From Pseudomonas mangiferae (GTDB taxonomy: Bacteria; Pseudomonadota; Gammaproteobacteria; Pseudomonadales; Pseudomonadaceae): a stretch of DNA of 64,000 nucleotides. The translations under genes and the position numbers were made by a program. The stretch is taken from NCBI RefSeq assembly GCF_007109405.1, contig NZ_VJOY01000005.1:127921-191920 (forward strand), in the 5' to 3' direction. The notes beneath the pieces were generated by a model. That model had not been told where the DNA came from. It was given only the letters and a program-made list of their open reading frames with translations, and did not search any database. Positions 11,352-22,056 of this stretch are shown here, one piece after another (the first letter of the stretch is position 1; the number at the start of each line of letters is the position of its first letter).

Positions 11352-12086
11352 CTACTTGTTGCCGTCCGGCACGAAGACATAGCCGACGCCCCAGACGGTC
11401 TGGATGTAGCGCGGCTTCGACGGGTCCGGCTCGATCAGCCGCCGCAGCCGGGAGATCTGCACGTCGATGGAGCGCTCCAGGGCATCCCACTCGCGGCCCC
11501 GGGCCAGGTTCATCAGCTTGTCCCGGGTCAGCGGTTCGCGGGCGTGCTGCACCAGGGCCTTGAGCACGGCGAATTCGCCGGTGGTGAGCATGTGCACGTC
11601 ATCGCCCTTGCGCAGCTCGCGGGTGGCCAGGGACAGCCGGTAGTCGCCGAAGCTCACCTTCTCGTCCTGGCTGGCCGGCGCGCCCGGCACTATCGGCGCC
11701 TGGCGGCGCAGCACGGCCTTGATGCGGGCCAGCAGTTCGCGCGGGTTGAAGGGCTTGGCCAGGTAGTCGTCGGCGCCCAGTTCCAGGCCCTGGATGCGGC
11801 TGGACTCGTCGCCCTTGGCGGTGAGCATGATGATCGGCACGGCGTTGTTGGCGGCCCGCAGGCGGCGGCAGGCGGACATGCCGTCCTCGCCCGGCAGCAT
11901 CAGGTCCAGCACCAGCAGATGGAACAGCTCCCGGGACAGCAGGCGGTCCATCTGCTCGACGTTCTCCACCGCACGCACCCGGTAGCCCTGTTCCTCGAGA
12001 AAGCGTTCCAGCAGACGGCGCAGTCGCGCGTCGTCGTCGACGACGAGGATTTTCTCACCCTCGGCGGGCGTGGCAGTGGCGCTCAT
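11352..12086 (-). CDS. amgR: OmpR/AmgR-type response regulator
   Basis: 244 residues. Receiver domain with the acidic pair Asp17-Asp19, phosphoacceptor Asp61 (LVLDLMLPGEDG), conserved Thr (MLTAKG) and Lys (YLAKPF), followed by a winged-helix DNA-binding domain of the OmpR class (ERSIDVQISRLRRLIEPDPSKPRYIQTVWGVGY). It is transcribed with the kinase gene. GGAG lies close upstream of the ATG. It is divergent from tex across about 195 bp, and likely autoregulated, though no operator could be identified with confidence. Confidence 0.95.
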   Translation of the reverse strand: MSATATPAEGEKILVVDDDARLRRLLERFLEEQGYRVRAVENVEQMDRLLSRELFHLLVLDLMLPGEDGMSACRRLRAANNAVPIIMLTAKGDESSRIQGLELGADDYLAKPFNPRELLARIKAVLRRQAPIVPGAPASQDEKVSFGDYRLSLATRELRKGDDVHMLTTGEFAVLKALVQHAREPLTRDKLMNLARGREWDALERSIDVQISRLRRLIEPDPSKPRYIQTVWGVGYVFVPDGNK

Positions 12087-12222
12087 AGAAGCTCCCAGGC
12101 GGCAAAGGACGGCATTATGGCCCAGGCGCCGGCGGGCGCCCTGCCGGCCATTGTTAGCAGATTTTTCCCCGGCCGCGCAGCGCCGCGGCCGGCCAGGGAC
12201 GTCCGGGGCCGGCGGGCGTGGT

Positions 12223-12228
12223 TATAAT
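12223..12228 (+). promoter_or_regulatory. Consensus -10 box upstream of tex
   Basis: A perfect TATAAT hexamer 53 bp upstream of the tex start, in the ompR-tex divergent region. No good -35 hexamer lies 17 bp upstream; a TG two bases before the box could partly compensate. Assigned to tex by orientation and distance. Confidence 0.55.
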
Positions 12229-12280
12229 GCCGCCCTTTTTGGACCAGGCCCGGCCTGTCTTCAACCGTTTCAGGTGGTTC

Positions 12281-14614
<2,334 letters not shown>

Positions 14615-14684
14615 CCCGGCCCACGGGCGATCCGTCGCCCGCGGCCGCGCCTGACCGCAACCGCCTGATGCAGGAGCCTGGAGT

Positions 14685-15068
14685 ATGGAGATTCCGCACG
14701 AGTTGGCGATGAGCGCCTTCGGCCGGCTGATCGGCTGCCGCCCGCTGGCCATGGAAAAGGGCCGCGCCGAGGTGGCCCTGAGCCTCACCCCCGACCTGCA
14801 CAACCGCCTGGGCAAGCTCCACGGCGGCGCCCTGTTCAGCCTGCTGGACATCGCCATGAGCCTGGCCTGCTCCAGCGTCCATGGCTTCGAGTCCCGCAGC
14901 GTGACCCAGGAGTGCAAGATCAACTACATGCGCGGCGTCGACGACGGCGAGGTGGTCTGCGTCGCCACGGTGGTGCACGCCGGCAGCCGCTCCCTGGTGG
15001 TGGAGGCGGACATCCGCCAGGGCGAGGCGCTGGTGGCCAAGGGCCTGGGCACCTTCGCCCTGCTCTGA
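14685..15068 (+). CDS. PaaI-type hotdog thioesterase
   Basis: 127 residues. Hotdog fold with the LHGGALFSLLDIAMSLA motif: the HGG loop and a downstream Asp form the acyl-CoA thioesterase active site of the PaaI/YbgC class. The acyl group cannot be predicted. It lies 70 bp after tex in the same orientation, with CTGGAG just upstream of the ATG. Compact enough to be the whole protein. Confidence 0.85.
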   Translation: MEIPHELAMSAFGRLIGCRPLAMEKGRAEVALSLTPDLHNRLGKLHGGALFSLLDIAMSLACSSVHGFESRSVTQECKINYMRGVDDGEVVCVATVVHAGSRSLVVEADIRQGEALVAKGLGTFALL

Positions 15069-15335
15069 CCCGCTCTTGGCCGGGCCCGTGGCGAATCCGC
15101 TTCGGGCTGCGCCCGCGCAACGGGTAGACTGCCCGCTTCGAGCCGTCGGCGCCCGGCCGGGCGCGACGCGCGACGCCGCGCGGGCAGCGTTGAGCGCCGC
15201 GCTGCCGGCGGTCGCCTCGCCGCGAACGGACCGTGGCTTTTCCCGGACGAAGCGAAAACGCGTTCGTGTCCGACCCTTGTAGAGCGTCCGGTCCACCCCC
15301 ATAGTGGGGCGATCGACGCGTGAAGGAACCCTATC

Positions 15336-16922
15336 TTGAGCGATCTTCTCTCTCGCCGCCTGGCTGTCCTGGGCGAGCGCGCCAACCTGTCGCTGCTCGG
15401 CCAGTGCCTCCACGGTATCGAACGCGAGTGCCTGCGTGTCGACGCCCAGGGCCAGCTGGCCCTCACCGACCACCCCGTCGCCCTCGGCGCGGCCCTGACC
15501 CATCCGCAGATCACCACCGACTATTCCGAGGCGCTGCTGGAATTCATCACCGCCACCGACACCGATGTCACGCGGACCCTGGACGAGCTGGAGAAGGTCC
15601 ACCGCTTCACCTACGGCCGGCTGGAGGGCGAGCTGCTGTGGAGCCCGTCGATGCCTTGCCGCTTGCCGCCGGAGGAGCTGATCCCCATCGCCCGCTACGG
15701 CAGCTCCAACATCGGCCGCCTCAAGCACGTCTACCGGCGCGGCCTGGCGGTGCGCTACGGCAAGACCATGCAGTGCATCGCCGGCATCCACTACAACTTC
15801 TCCCTGCCGGAGGCCATCTGGCCGCTGCTGCAGGCCCTGGAAGGCGACAGCCAGGCACCGCGGGACTATCAGTCGGCGCGCTACATCGCGATGATCCGCA
15901 ACTTCCGCCGCTACAGCTGGCTGCTGATGTACCTGTTCGGCGCCACCCCGGCGCTGGATGTGAACTTCCTCCGCGGCCGCCCGCACCAGCTGGACAGCCT
16001 CGACGCCGACACCCTCTACCTGCCCTGGGCCACCAGCCTGCGGATGAGCGACCTGGGCTACCAGAACAACGCCCAGTCCGGCCTGACCCCCTGTTACAAC
16101 GGCCTCGACAGCTACCTGGACAGCCTGCGGCAGGCGGTCTCCACCCCCTACCCGCCCTACGCCGCCATCGGCACCAAGCGCAACGGCGAGTGGGTGCAGC
16201 TGAACACCAACATGATCCAGATCGAGAACGAGTACTACTCCAGCATCCGGCCCAAGCGCGTCACCTACACCGGCGAGCGACCGCTGCAGGCGCTGATGGC
16301 CCGGGGCGTGCAGTACGTGGAGGTGCGCTGCCTGGACATCGACCCCTACCTGCCGGTGGGCATCGACCTGGACGAGGCACGCTTCCTCGACGCCTTCCTG
16401 CTCTACTGCGCGCTGCAGGACAGCCCGCCCATGGACGGCGGCGAGTGCCGCGCCAGCACCGACAACTTCCAGCTCACCGTCAAGGAAGGGCGTCGTCCCG
16501 GCCTCCAGCTGCAGCGCCGCGGCCAGCCCGTAGGCCTGCGGGACTGGGCCGGCGAGCTGCTGGAGAACATCGGCGCGCTGTCCGAACTGCTGGACACCGT
16601 GCACGGCGGCGACGCCCACCGCCGTGCCCTGGACGCCCAGCGCAGCAAGGTGGAGGACCCCGAGCGGACCCCCTCGGCCCGGGTGCTGGCGGACCTGCGC
16701 GCCAGCGGCGACAGCTTCACCCGTTTCGCCCTGCGCCAGAGCCGCGCCCATGCCGAGCATTTCCGGCGCGAGCCCCTGGCCGCCGCCGACCGCCAGCGCT
16801 TCGAGGCGCTGGTCCAGCAGTCCCTGGGGGAACAGGCGGAGCTGGAGGCGGCCGACCAGGGCGACTTCGACACCTTCGTCGCCGCCTACCAGGCCAGCAT
16901 CCTCGGTCTGCTCAGCGTCTGA
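15336..16922 (+). CDS. gshA: Glutamate-cysteine ligase
   Basis: 528 residues, typical of the proteobacterial GshA class. It joins glutamate and cysteine with ATP, the first step of glutathione synthesis. Family segments visible include [10 protein letters not shown] near residue 26, [14 protein letters not shown], and [30 protein letters not shown] (not quoted further), which contains the acidic metal ligands. The start is TTG at 15336 with GAAGGA seven bases upstream; the next in-frame ATG would remove the first conserved glutamate region. About 270 bp of upstream sequence holds the promoter. Monocistronic. Confidence 0.96.
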   Translation: MSDLLSRRLAVLGERANLSLLGQCLHGIERECLRVDAQGQLALTDHPVALGAALTHPQITTDYSEALLEFITATDTDVTRTLDELEKVHRFTYGRLEGELLWSPSMPCRLPPEELIPIARYGSSNIGRLKHVYRRGLAVRYGKTMQCIAGIHYNFSLPEAIWPLLQALEGDSQAPRDYQSARYIAMIRNFRRYSWLLMYLFGATPALDVNFLRGRPHQLDSLDADTLYLPWATSLRMSDLGYQNNAQSGLTPCYNGLDSYLDSLRQAVSTPYPPYAAIGTKRNGEWVQLNTNMIQIENEYYSSIRPKRVTYTGERPLQALMARGVQYVEVRCLDIDPYLPVGIDLDEARFLDAFLLYCALQDSPPMDGGECRASTDNFQLTVKEGRRPGLQLQRRGQPVGLRDWAGELLENIGALSELLDTVHGGDAHRRALDAQRSKVEDPERTPSARVLADLRASGDSFTRFALRQSRAHAEHFRREPLAAADRQRFEALVQQSLGEQAELEAADQGDFDTFVAAYQASILGLLSV

Positions 16923-17079
16923 CCGCCCGACTCGCCCCGCGCGGCCGCGACTGGGTCGCAGCGGCGGCGAGAGCGGCGTCACAAAAGCGACATTCCCTAG
17001 CATTTCCTTCGTCCGATGCCTGCCGCGCCGGAAAAACGACGGCTAGCATGAGGCGACACCCACACGAAGCGGGCCCGCC

Positions 17080-17295
17080 ATGACGCCACCGACCCTCGTC
17101 GATGACCGCCACTGGAGTCTCGAAACACTGAACAAGGCCTACCAGCAGGGCTACATGGCCGGCCTCACCGGCCAGCCGATCGACCTGCAGCCCTACCCGG
17201 CGGACGTGCTGGCCGCCGCCTGGGAGGCCGGCTGGGACGATGGCCAGGCGCAGCAGCAGGGCGCCCTAGCCGAACGCCTGCAGGCCACCGGCTGA
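17080..17295 (+). CDS. Small Rmf/CrpP-like protein
   Basis: 71 residues. The segment AYQQGYMAGLTG...PYP...AAWEAGWDDGQ resembles ribosome modulation factor and the CrpP group: an aromatic-glycine helix (QxGYxAG), a Pro-Tyr, then a W.aGW..G helix. RMF dimerises 100S ribosomes in stationary phase; CrpP-like proteins in Pseudomonas have been linked to ciprofloxacin tolerance. The RMF core basic residues are fewer here, so ribosome binding is only a possibility. GCGGGC precedes the ATG weakly. It sits 157 bp after gshA and ends 26 bp from the convergent CMD-like gene. Confidence 0.65.
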   Translation: MTPPTLVDDRHWSLETLNKAYQQGYMAGLTGQPIDLQPYPADVLAAAWEAGWDDGQAQQQGALAERLQATG

Positions 17296-17320
17296 ACGGA
17301 CGGGCGCCGGTCCCGGGTCC

Positions 17321-17737
17321 TCAGTGAGCGCTGCCCGGGTCGTCGTCCCGCAGCGCCGCATCCACCGGCACCCGGTAGCCGTTGGCCAGGCGGTTGGTCT
17401 CGTTGGCCATGCCGATCACTGCCATCAGCTCACCGAACATCGCCTCGTCCATGCCCGCCTTGCGCGCCGCCGCCCCGTGGGACGCCATGCAGTAGTCGCA
17501 ATTGTTGGTGATGCTCACCGCCAGGTAGATCAACTCCTTGGTCAGCGGGTCGAGGGCGCCGGGCGCCATGACTTCCTTCAGGCTGCTCCAGGTGCGGGCC
17601 AGGGTCGCCGGGTGCTGTGCCAGCGCCTTCCAGAAATTGTTCACCTGCTCCACCTGGCGCGTGGCCTTGATGTCGTCGTAGACCGCGCGGACTTCCGGGC
17701 TGGCATTTTCATATTCGATCAAGTGCTTAGACGCCAC
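17321..17737 (-). CDS. Carboxymuconolactone decarboxylase/AhpD-like protein
   Basis: 138 residues. The AhpD/CMD core is visible: DPLTKELIYLAVSITNNCDYCMASHGAAARKAG, with the Glu, the CxxC pair and the following His that make a peroxidase-type thiol active site. Members reduce peroxides or decarboxylate small acids; the CxxC favours an alkylhydroperoxidase-like redox role. The start is GTG at 17737 with a perfect GGAGG six bases upstream. It is divergent from the exported cyclase gene across 75 bp, suggesting a shared promoter region and a joint role. Not part of the conserved neighbourhood as I recall it. Confidence 0.88.
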   Translation of the reverse strand: MASKHLIEYENASPEVRAVYDDIKATRQVEQVNNFWKALAQHPATLARTWSSLKEVMAPGALDPLTKELIYLAVSITNNCDYCMASHGAAARKAGMDEAMFGELMAVIGMANETNRLANGYRVPVDAALRDDDPGSAH

Positions 17738-17812
17738 GTGCAACCTCCATTTATGTTCTGTACGTCGCCGCGCCACCTGGCGCGGCCGCCGTCCATCATG
17801 GGGGAAACGTTC

Positions 17813-18631
17813 ATGCCGTACCAACCGACCCGCCGCCTCGCGCTCGCCGCCGTCGCTGCAGCCGCCTTCGCCCTGCCCCTGACGGCCCCGGCCGCGCAAC
17901 CCGGGCTGTGGGACACCTACGCCACCCTCAAACAGCACACCTGGGTCGACCTGAGCCATGGCTACGACGACGCCATCCCCCATTGGAAGGGCTTCGAGAA
18001 CGCCGGGCGCAAGACCCTCTACACGGTGGGCAAGGACGGCTTCCAGGTGGACCTGTACACCCACGTAGGCCAGTGGGGCACCCATGTCGACCCGCCGGTG
18101 CATTTCCACGAGGGCCTGCGCCCCATCGACAAGATCGACGTGAAGGAACAGCTGCTGCCCCTGGTGGTGCTGGACATCCACGAACATGCCGGGCGCAACC
18201 CCGACTACACCGTCACCCTGGACGACGTGAAAGCCTGGGAGCGCCGCCACGGCCCGGTCCCCGCGGGCGCTTTCGTGGCCCTGCGCAGCGACTGGTCGAA
18301 ACGCTGGCCCGACCAGGCGAAGATCCAGAATGCCGACGCCCAGGGCGTCGCTCACTACCCGGGGTGGAGCAAGGAGGTCCTGACCTACCTCTACGAGACC
18401 CGCCACATCACCGCGTCCGGCCACGAGACCACCGACACCGACCCGGGCATCGCCACCAGCAAGGACGACTACTCCCTGGAGTCCTACGTGCTGGGCACCG
18501 ACCACTACCAGATCGAACTGCTGGCCAACCTGGACCAGGTGCCGGAAGCCGGCGCGCTGGTGGTGGTGAGCTTTCCCAAGGTGGTGAACGGTACCGGCTT
18601 CCCGGCCCGGGTCTTCGCCATCCTGCCCTGA
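17813..18631 (+). CDS. Exported cyclase family (kynurenine formamidase-like) hydrolase
   Basis: 272 residues. N-terminal PTRRLALAAVAAAAF... followed by LPLTAPAAQP is a signal peptide with an RR pair, possibly Tat-dependent. The mature part has the cyclase/KynB-type metal motif GTHVDPPVHF (HxxxD, with His and Asp as ligands), WVDLSHGYDD near the N-terminus, and VALRSDWSKRW. Relatives hydrolyse formamides, lactones or isatin; the substrate here is unknown. The start at 17813 (GGGGGA upstream) is preferred to the ATG at 17798. Paired divergently with the CMD-like gene. Confidence 0.85.
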   Translation: MPYQPTRRLALAAVAAAAFALPLTAPAAQPGLWDTYATLKQHTWVDLSHGYDDAIPHWKGFENAGRKTLYTVGKDGFQVDLYTHVGQWGTHVDPPVHFHEGLRPIDKIDVKEQLLPLVVLDIHEHAGRNPDYTVTLDDVKAWERRHGPVPAGAFVALRSDWSKRWPDQAKIQNADAQGVAHYPGWSKEVLTYLYETRHITASGHETTDTDPGIATSKDDYSLESYVLGTDHYQIELLANLDQVPEAGALVVVSFPKVVNGTGFPARVFAILP

Positions 18632-18665
18632 GCCATGGAGGGCCCGCCGGCGACGCGCAGCCCGG

Positions 18666-19964
18666 CTAGAGGGTCTTCTCGAAGATCTGCGAGTTGCGCT
18701 GGTAGTTGTACAGGGAGGCCCGCGCCGCCGGCAGCCGCTCGATGCTGCTGGGCTGGAAGCCGCGCTCGCGGAACCAGTGGGCGGTGCGGGTGGTGAGGAC
18801 GAACAGGGTCTTCAGGCCCAGGGCCCGGGCCCTAGCCTCGATCCGCTCCAGGAGCTCGTCGCCGCGACCGCCGTGGCGGTACGACGGGCTCACCGCCAGG
18901 CAGGCGAGTTCCGCCGCCTCGGAGTCCGCCAGGGGGTAGAGGGCGGCGCAGGCGATGATCAGCCCGTCGCGCTCGACGATGCTGAACTGGCCGATCTCCC
19001 GCTCCAGCACTTCACGGGAGCGGCGCACCAGGATGCCCTGCTCTTCCAGGGGGCTGATCAGCTCCATCAACCCGCCCACGTCCTCGATGCTGGCCTCGCG
19101 GATCTGCTCGAACTGCTCCTGGTCCACCAGGGTGCCGCCGCCATCGCGGGTGAACAGCTCGGTGAGCAGCGAGCCGTCCTCGGCGAAGCTCACCATGTGG
19201 GCGCGGTTGACTCCGCCCCGGCAGGCCTGGGCGGCGGCATCCAGCAACTCCGCCTGGTACTGGCTGCCGAGGCGCACCAGGTGCGCCGGCACCTGCTGCG
19301 GGCGCAGTTCCCGCACCAGCCGGCCCTCGGCATCCAGCAGGCCGCGCTCGGCGCCGAACAGCACCAGCTTGTCGGCCCCAAGGTCGATGGCGGCGCGGGT
19401 GGCCACGTCCTCGCAGGCGAGGTTGAAGATCTCCCCGGTGGGGGAATAGCCCAGGGGCGAGAGCAGCACGATGGTGCGCTCGTCCAGCAGCCGGCCGATG
19501 CCCTTGCGGTCGACCCGGCGCACCTCGCCGGTGTGGTGGTAGTCGATGCCGTCCAGCACGCCGATGGGCCGCGCGGTGACGAAATTGCCGCCGGACACCC
19601 GCAGCCGCGCGCCCTGCATCGGCGAGGCGGCCATGTCCATGGACAGCCGCGCCTCGATGGCGATGCGCAGCTGGCCGACGGCGTCGATCACGCACTCCAG
19701 GCTCGGCGTGTCGGTGATCCGCAGGTCGCGGTGGAAGCGCGGGGTGAGGCCGCGGGCGGCCAGGCGCGCCTCGATCTGCGGGCGCGAGCCGTGCACCAGC
19801 ACCAGGCGCACGCCGAGGCTGTGCAGCAGCACCAGGTCGTGGATGATGTTGCCGAAGTTGGGGTGGGCGACGCCTTCGCCGGGCAGCATGATGACGAAGG
19901 TGCGGTCGCGGTGGGCGTTGATGTAGGGCGATGCGTGGCGCAGCCAGTTGACGTAGTCGTGCAT
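18666..19964 (-). CDS. argA: Amino-acid N-acetyltransferase (N-acetylglutamate synthase)
   Basis: 432 residues. An N-terminal amino-acid-kinase fold (LVLVHGSRPQIEARL, glycine-rich; residues about 20-280) binds the arginine feedback inhibitor, and a C-terminal GNAT domain (LACLAVSPSYRHGGRGDELLERIE) binds acetyl-CoA. It makes N-acetylglutamate, entry point of arginine synthesis. argE lies upstream on the same strand, 187 bp away, so the two arginine genes are clustered but not tightly coupled. Confidence 0.96.
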   Translation of the reverse strand: MHDYVNWLRHASPYINAHRDRTFVIMLPGEGVAHPNFGNIIHDLVLLHSLGVRLVLVHGSRPQIEARLAARGLTPRFHRDLRITDTPSLECVIDAVGQLRIAIEARLSMDMAASPMQGARLRVSGGNFVTARPIGVLDGIDYHHTGEVRRVDRKGIGRLLDERTIVLLSPLGYSPTGEIFNLACEDVATRAAIDLGADKLVLFGAERGLLDAEGRLVRELRPQQVPAHLVRLGSQYQAELLDAAAQACRGGVNRAHMVSFAEDGSLLTELFTRDGGGTLVDQEQFEQIREASIEDVGGLMELISPLEEQGILVRRSREVLEREIGQFSIVERDGLIIACAALYPLADSEAAELACLAVSPSYRHGGRGDELLERIEARARALGLKTLFVLTTRTAHWFRERGFQPSSIERLPAARASLYNYQRNSQIFEKTL

Positions 19965-20151
19965 GGAAATCCGTGGGCCTGTCGAAGAAGGGGCTGGAGG
20001 CGGGACCGCCGCGCCCGGAACGGGTGCGGGACGGCCGCGAAGGGCGGCGCGGTCATCGTCGTCGCAGGTACATCTGCAGCCTCTCCTCGATACGGCAGGG
20101 CGCCCGCGTGGGGGCGCTTCAGGATAGGGAACGAACGGCGCGGCGGCGGCT

Positions 20152-21306
20152 TCAGGCCGCCCGCGGCGCCAGGCAGTAGTGTTCGATCAGGCCGCGCAGC
20201 AGGCCCACGGTGGGTGTCAGGCGCGCCAGCTCCAGGTACTCGTCCGGCTGGTGGGCGCAGGCGATGTCGCCGGGGCCCAGCACCAGGGTCTCGCAGCCAA
20301 GCTGCTGAAGATAAGGCGCTTCGGTGCCGAAGGCCACCGCTTCCGCCGAATGCCCGCTGAGGTGCTCCGCCAGGCGCACCAGTTCGGCGTCGGCGGCCTG
20401 CTCGAAGGGCGGCAGGTGGGGGAACAGCGGCGCGAAGTCGATCCGTACGCCATGCCGGTCGGCCAGGGGCACCAGGCGCTCGCGGATCGCCGCGCGCAGG
20501 ACCTCCGGCTGCATGCCCGGCAGCGGACGCAGGTCGAACTCCAGGGCGCACTGGCCGCAGATGCGGTTGGGGTTGTCGCCGCCGTGGATGCAGCCCAGGT
20601 TGAGGGTCGGCTGCGGCACGCCGAACTGCGGGTTGTGGTACTGGCGCTGCCACTCGCCGCGCAGCGCCAGCAGCTCGCCGATGGCGCCGTGCATCGCCTC
20701 CAGGGCACTGTGGCCCAGGGCCGGGTCGGAGGAGTGCCCGCTCTGCCCAAGGATGTCGATACGCTCCATCATCACGCCCTTGTGCAGCCGCACCGGACGC
20801 AGCCCGGTGGGCTCGCCGATCACCGCGGCGCGCCCCAGGGGCCGGCCCGCCGCGGCCAGGGCACGGGCGCCGGCCATGGAGCATTCCTCATCGCAGGTGG
20901 CGAGGATCATCAGCGGCTGGCGGAACGGCTGGTCCAGCAGCCCCAGCACCGCCTCGATGGCCAGGGCGAAGAACCCCTTCATGTCGCAGCTGCCGAGGCC
21001 GTACCAGCGCCCGTCGGCCTCCCGCAGGCGCCAGGGATCGCCGGCCCACAACCCCTCGTCGCAGGGCACCGTGTCGGTGTGGCCGGCCAGCACCAGGCCG
21101 CCCGGGCCGCTGCCGTAGGTGGCCAGCAGGTTGCACTTGCCGGGCGCCACCTCCTGCACGGCGCAGGCGAAGCCCAGTTCGTCGAGCCAGCCCGCCAGCA
21201 GCTCCACCACCGGGCGGTTGCTCTGGTCCAGCGCCGGCTGGGTGCAGCTCACCGAGGGGGTGGCGATCAGCGCCGCGAAGCGATCCTTGAGCGAGGGCGT
21301 CGACAT
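20152..21306 (-). CDS. argE: Acetylornithine deacetylase
   Basis: 384 residues, M20A metallopeptidase family. It hydrolyses N-acetylornithine to ornithine. Two-zinc ligands are in LAGHTDTVP (His, Asp), GSCDMKGFFA (Asp), CDEECSMAG (the general-base Glu pair) and the C-terminal FGTEAPYLQ region with a late His (IACAHQPDE). The start at 21306 follows AGGAG at seven bases and gives MSTPSLKDRF; an in-frame ATG ten codons upstream lacks a ribosome binding site. Confidence 0.94.
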   Translation of the reverse strand: MSTPSLKDRFAALIATPSVSCTQPALDQSNRPVVELLAGWLDELGFACAVQEVAPGKCNLLATYGSGPGGLVLAGHTDTVPCDEGLWAGDPWRLREADGRWYGLGSCDMKGFFALAIEAVLGLLDQPFRQPLMILATCDEECSMAGARALAAAGRPLGRAAVIGEPTGLRPVRLHKGVMMERIDILGQSGHSSDPALGHSALEAMHGAIGELLALRGEWQRQYHNPQFGVPQPTLNLGCIHGGDNPNRICGQCALEFDLRPLPGMQPEVLRAAIRERLVPLADRHGVRIDFAPLFPHLPPFEQAADAELVRLAEHLSGHSAEAVAFGTEAPYLQQLGCETLVLGPGDIACAHQPDEYLELARLTPTVGLLRGLIEHYCLAPRAA

Positions 21307-21449
21307 GGGCGTTCTCCTGGGACGAACCGGCATCATGCAGCAGCGCGCCGGGCAACGGAACCCGCCGTCCGGCCGCCGGCCCGGGACGCCCGGCCGGGGC
21401 CGGCGGCAAACCCTGTATAGTTACGCCCTTCTCCGCGACCCCCACGACC

Positions 21450-22028
21450 ATGAAGTACGCAGAACTCAAGCGTTATTGGCACATCGAACTCATCGGCGGC
21501 GAACACAAGCGATTCACCTGGAGGCGCCTGTTGCGCAAATACCGGCAACGCTCCCGCTACCGGTACCTGTTCTGGTACCGCCTGGCCGGCTACCTGCACG
21601 CCCGCGGCGGGTTCTGGGCCGAGCGGGCGCGCCGGCTGAACGATCGGCTGTCGGAACGCTACGGCATCGAGATCCCCCTGGACGCACGCATCGGCGAGGG
21701 GCTGTTCATCCCTCACCCGGTGGGCATCGTGATCACCCGCAAGGCGGTCATCGGGCGCAACTTCAGCGTGTTCCAGAACACCACCATCGGCCAGAAGAGC
21801 GACGACAGCGCGCCCATCGTCATCGGCGACAACGTCTCGGTGGGCGCCAACAGCTGCATCATCGGCGACGGCCTGCGCATCGGCGACGACGTCACCATCG
21901 CCGCCGCCTCCTTCGTCAACAAGGACATCCCGGCCCGGCACATCCACATCTCCCGGCACGTCTCGAGCCTGGTGGAGAACGTCGACGGCCGCCAGCCCAT
22001 CAGCACCCGCCACAGCCGCGGGTCCTGA
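21450..22028 (+). CDS. CysE/SAT-like hexapeptide acetyltransferase
   Basis: 192 residues. A helical N-terminus (YRQRSRYRYLFWYRLAGYLHARG) precedes a left-handed beta-helix of hexapeptide repeats: IPLDARIGEGLFIPHPVGIVIT..AVIGRNFSVFQNTTIG, with the His of the HPVG loop as catalytic base. Serine acetyltransferase homologues often act on serine, but short versions also acetylate sugars. A -10-like TATAGT at 21416-21421 lies 28 bp before the ATG, divergent from argE. No cysteine-synthesis gene is adjacent, so a surface-sugar acetylation role is equally plausible. Confidence 0.8.
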   Translation: MKYAELKRYWHIELIGGEHKRFTWRRLLRKYRQRSRYRYLFWYRLAGYLHARGGFWAERARRLNDRLSERYGIEIPLDARIGEGLFIPHPVGIVITRKAVIGRNFSVFQNTTIGQKSDDSAPIVIGDNVSVGANSCIIGDGLRIGDDVTIAAASFVNKDIPARHIHISRHVSSLVENVDGRQPISTRHSRGS

Positions 22029-22056
22029 CCTCCATCGCTCCAGCAGAGGCGCAGCC

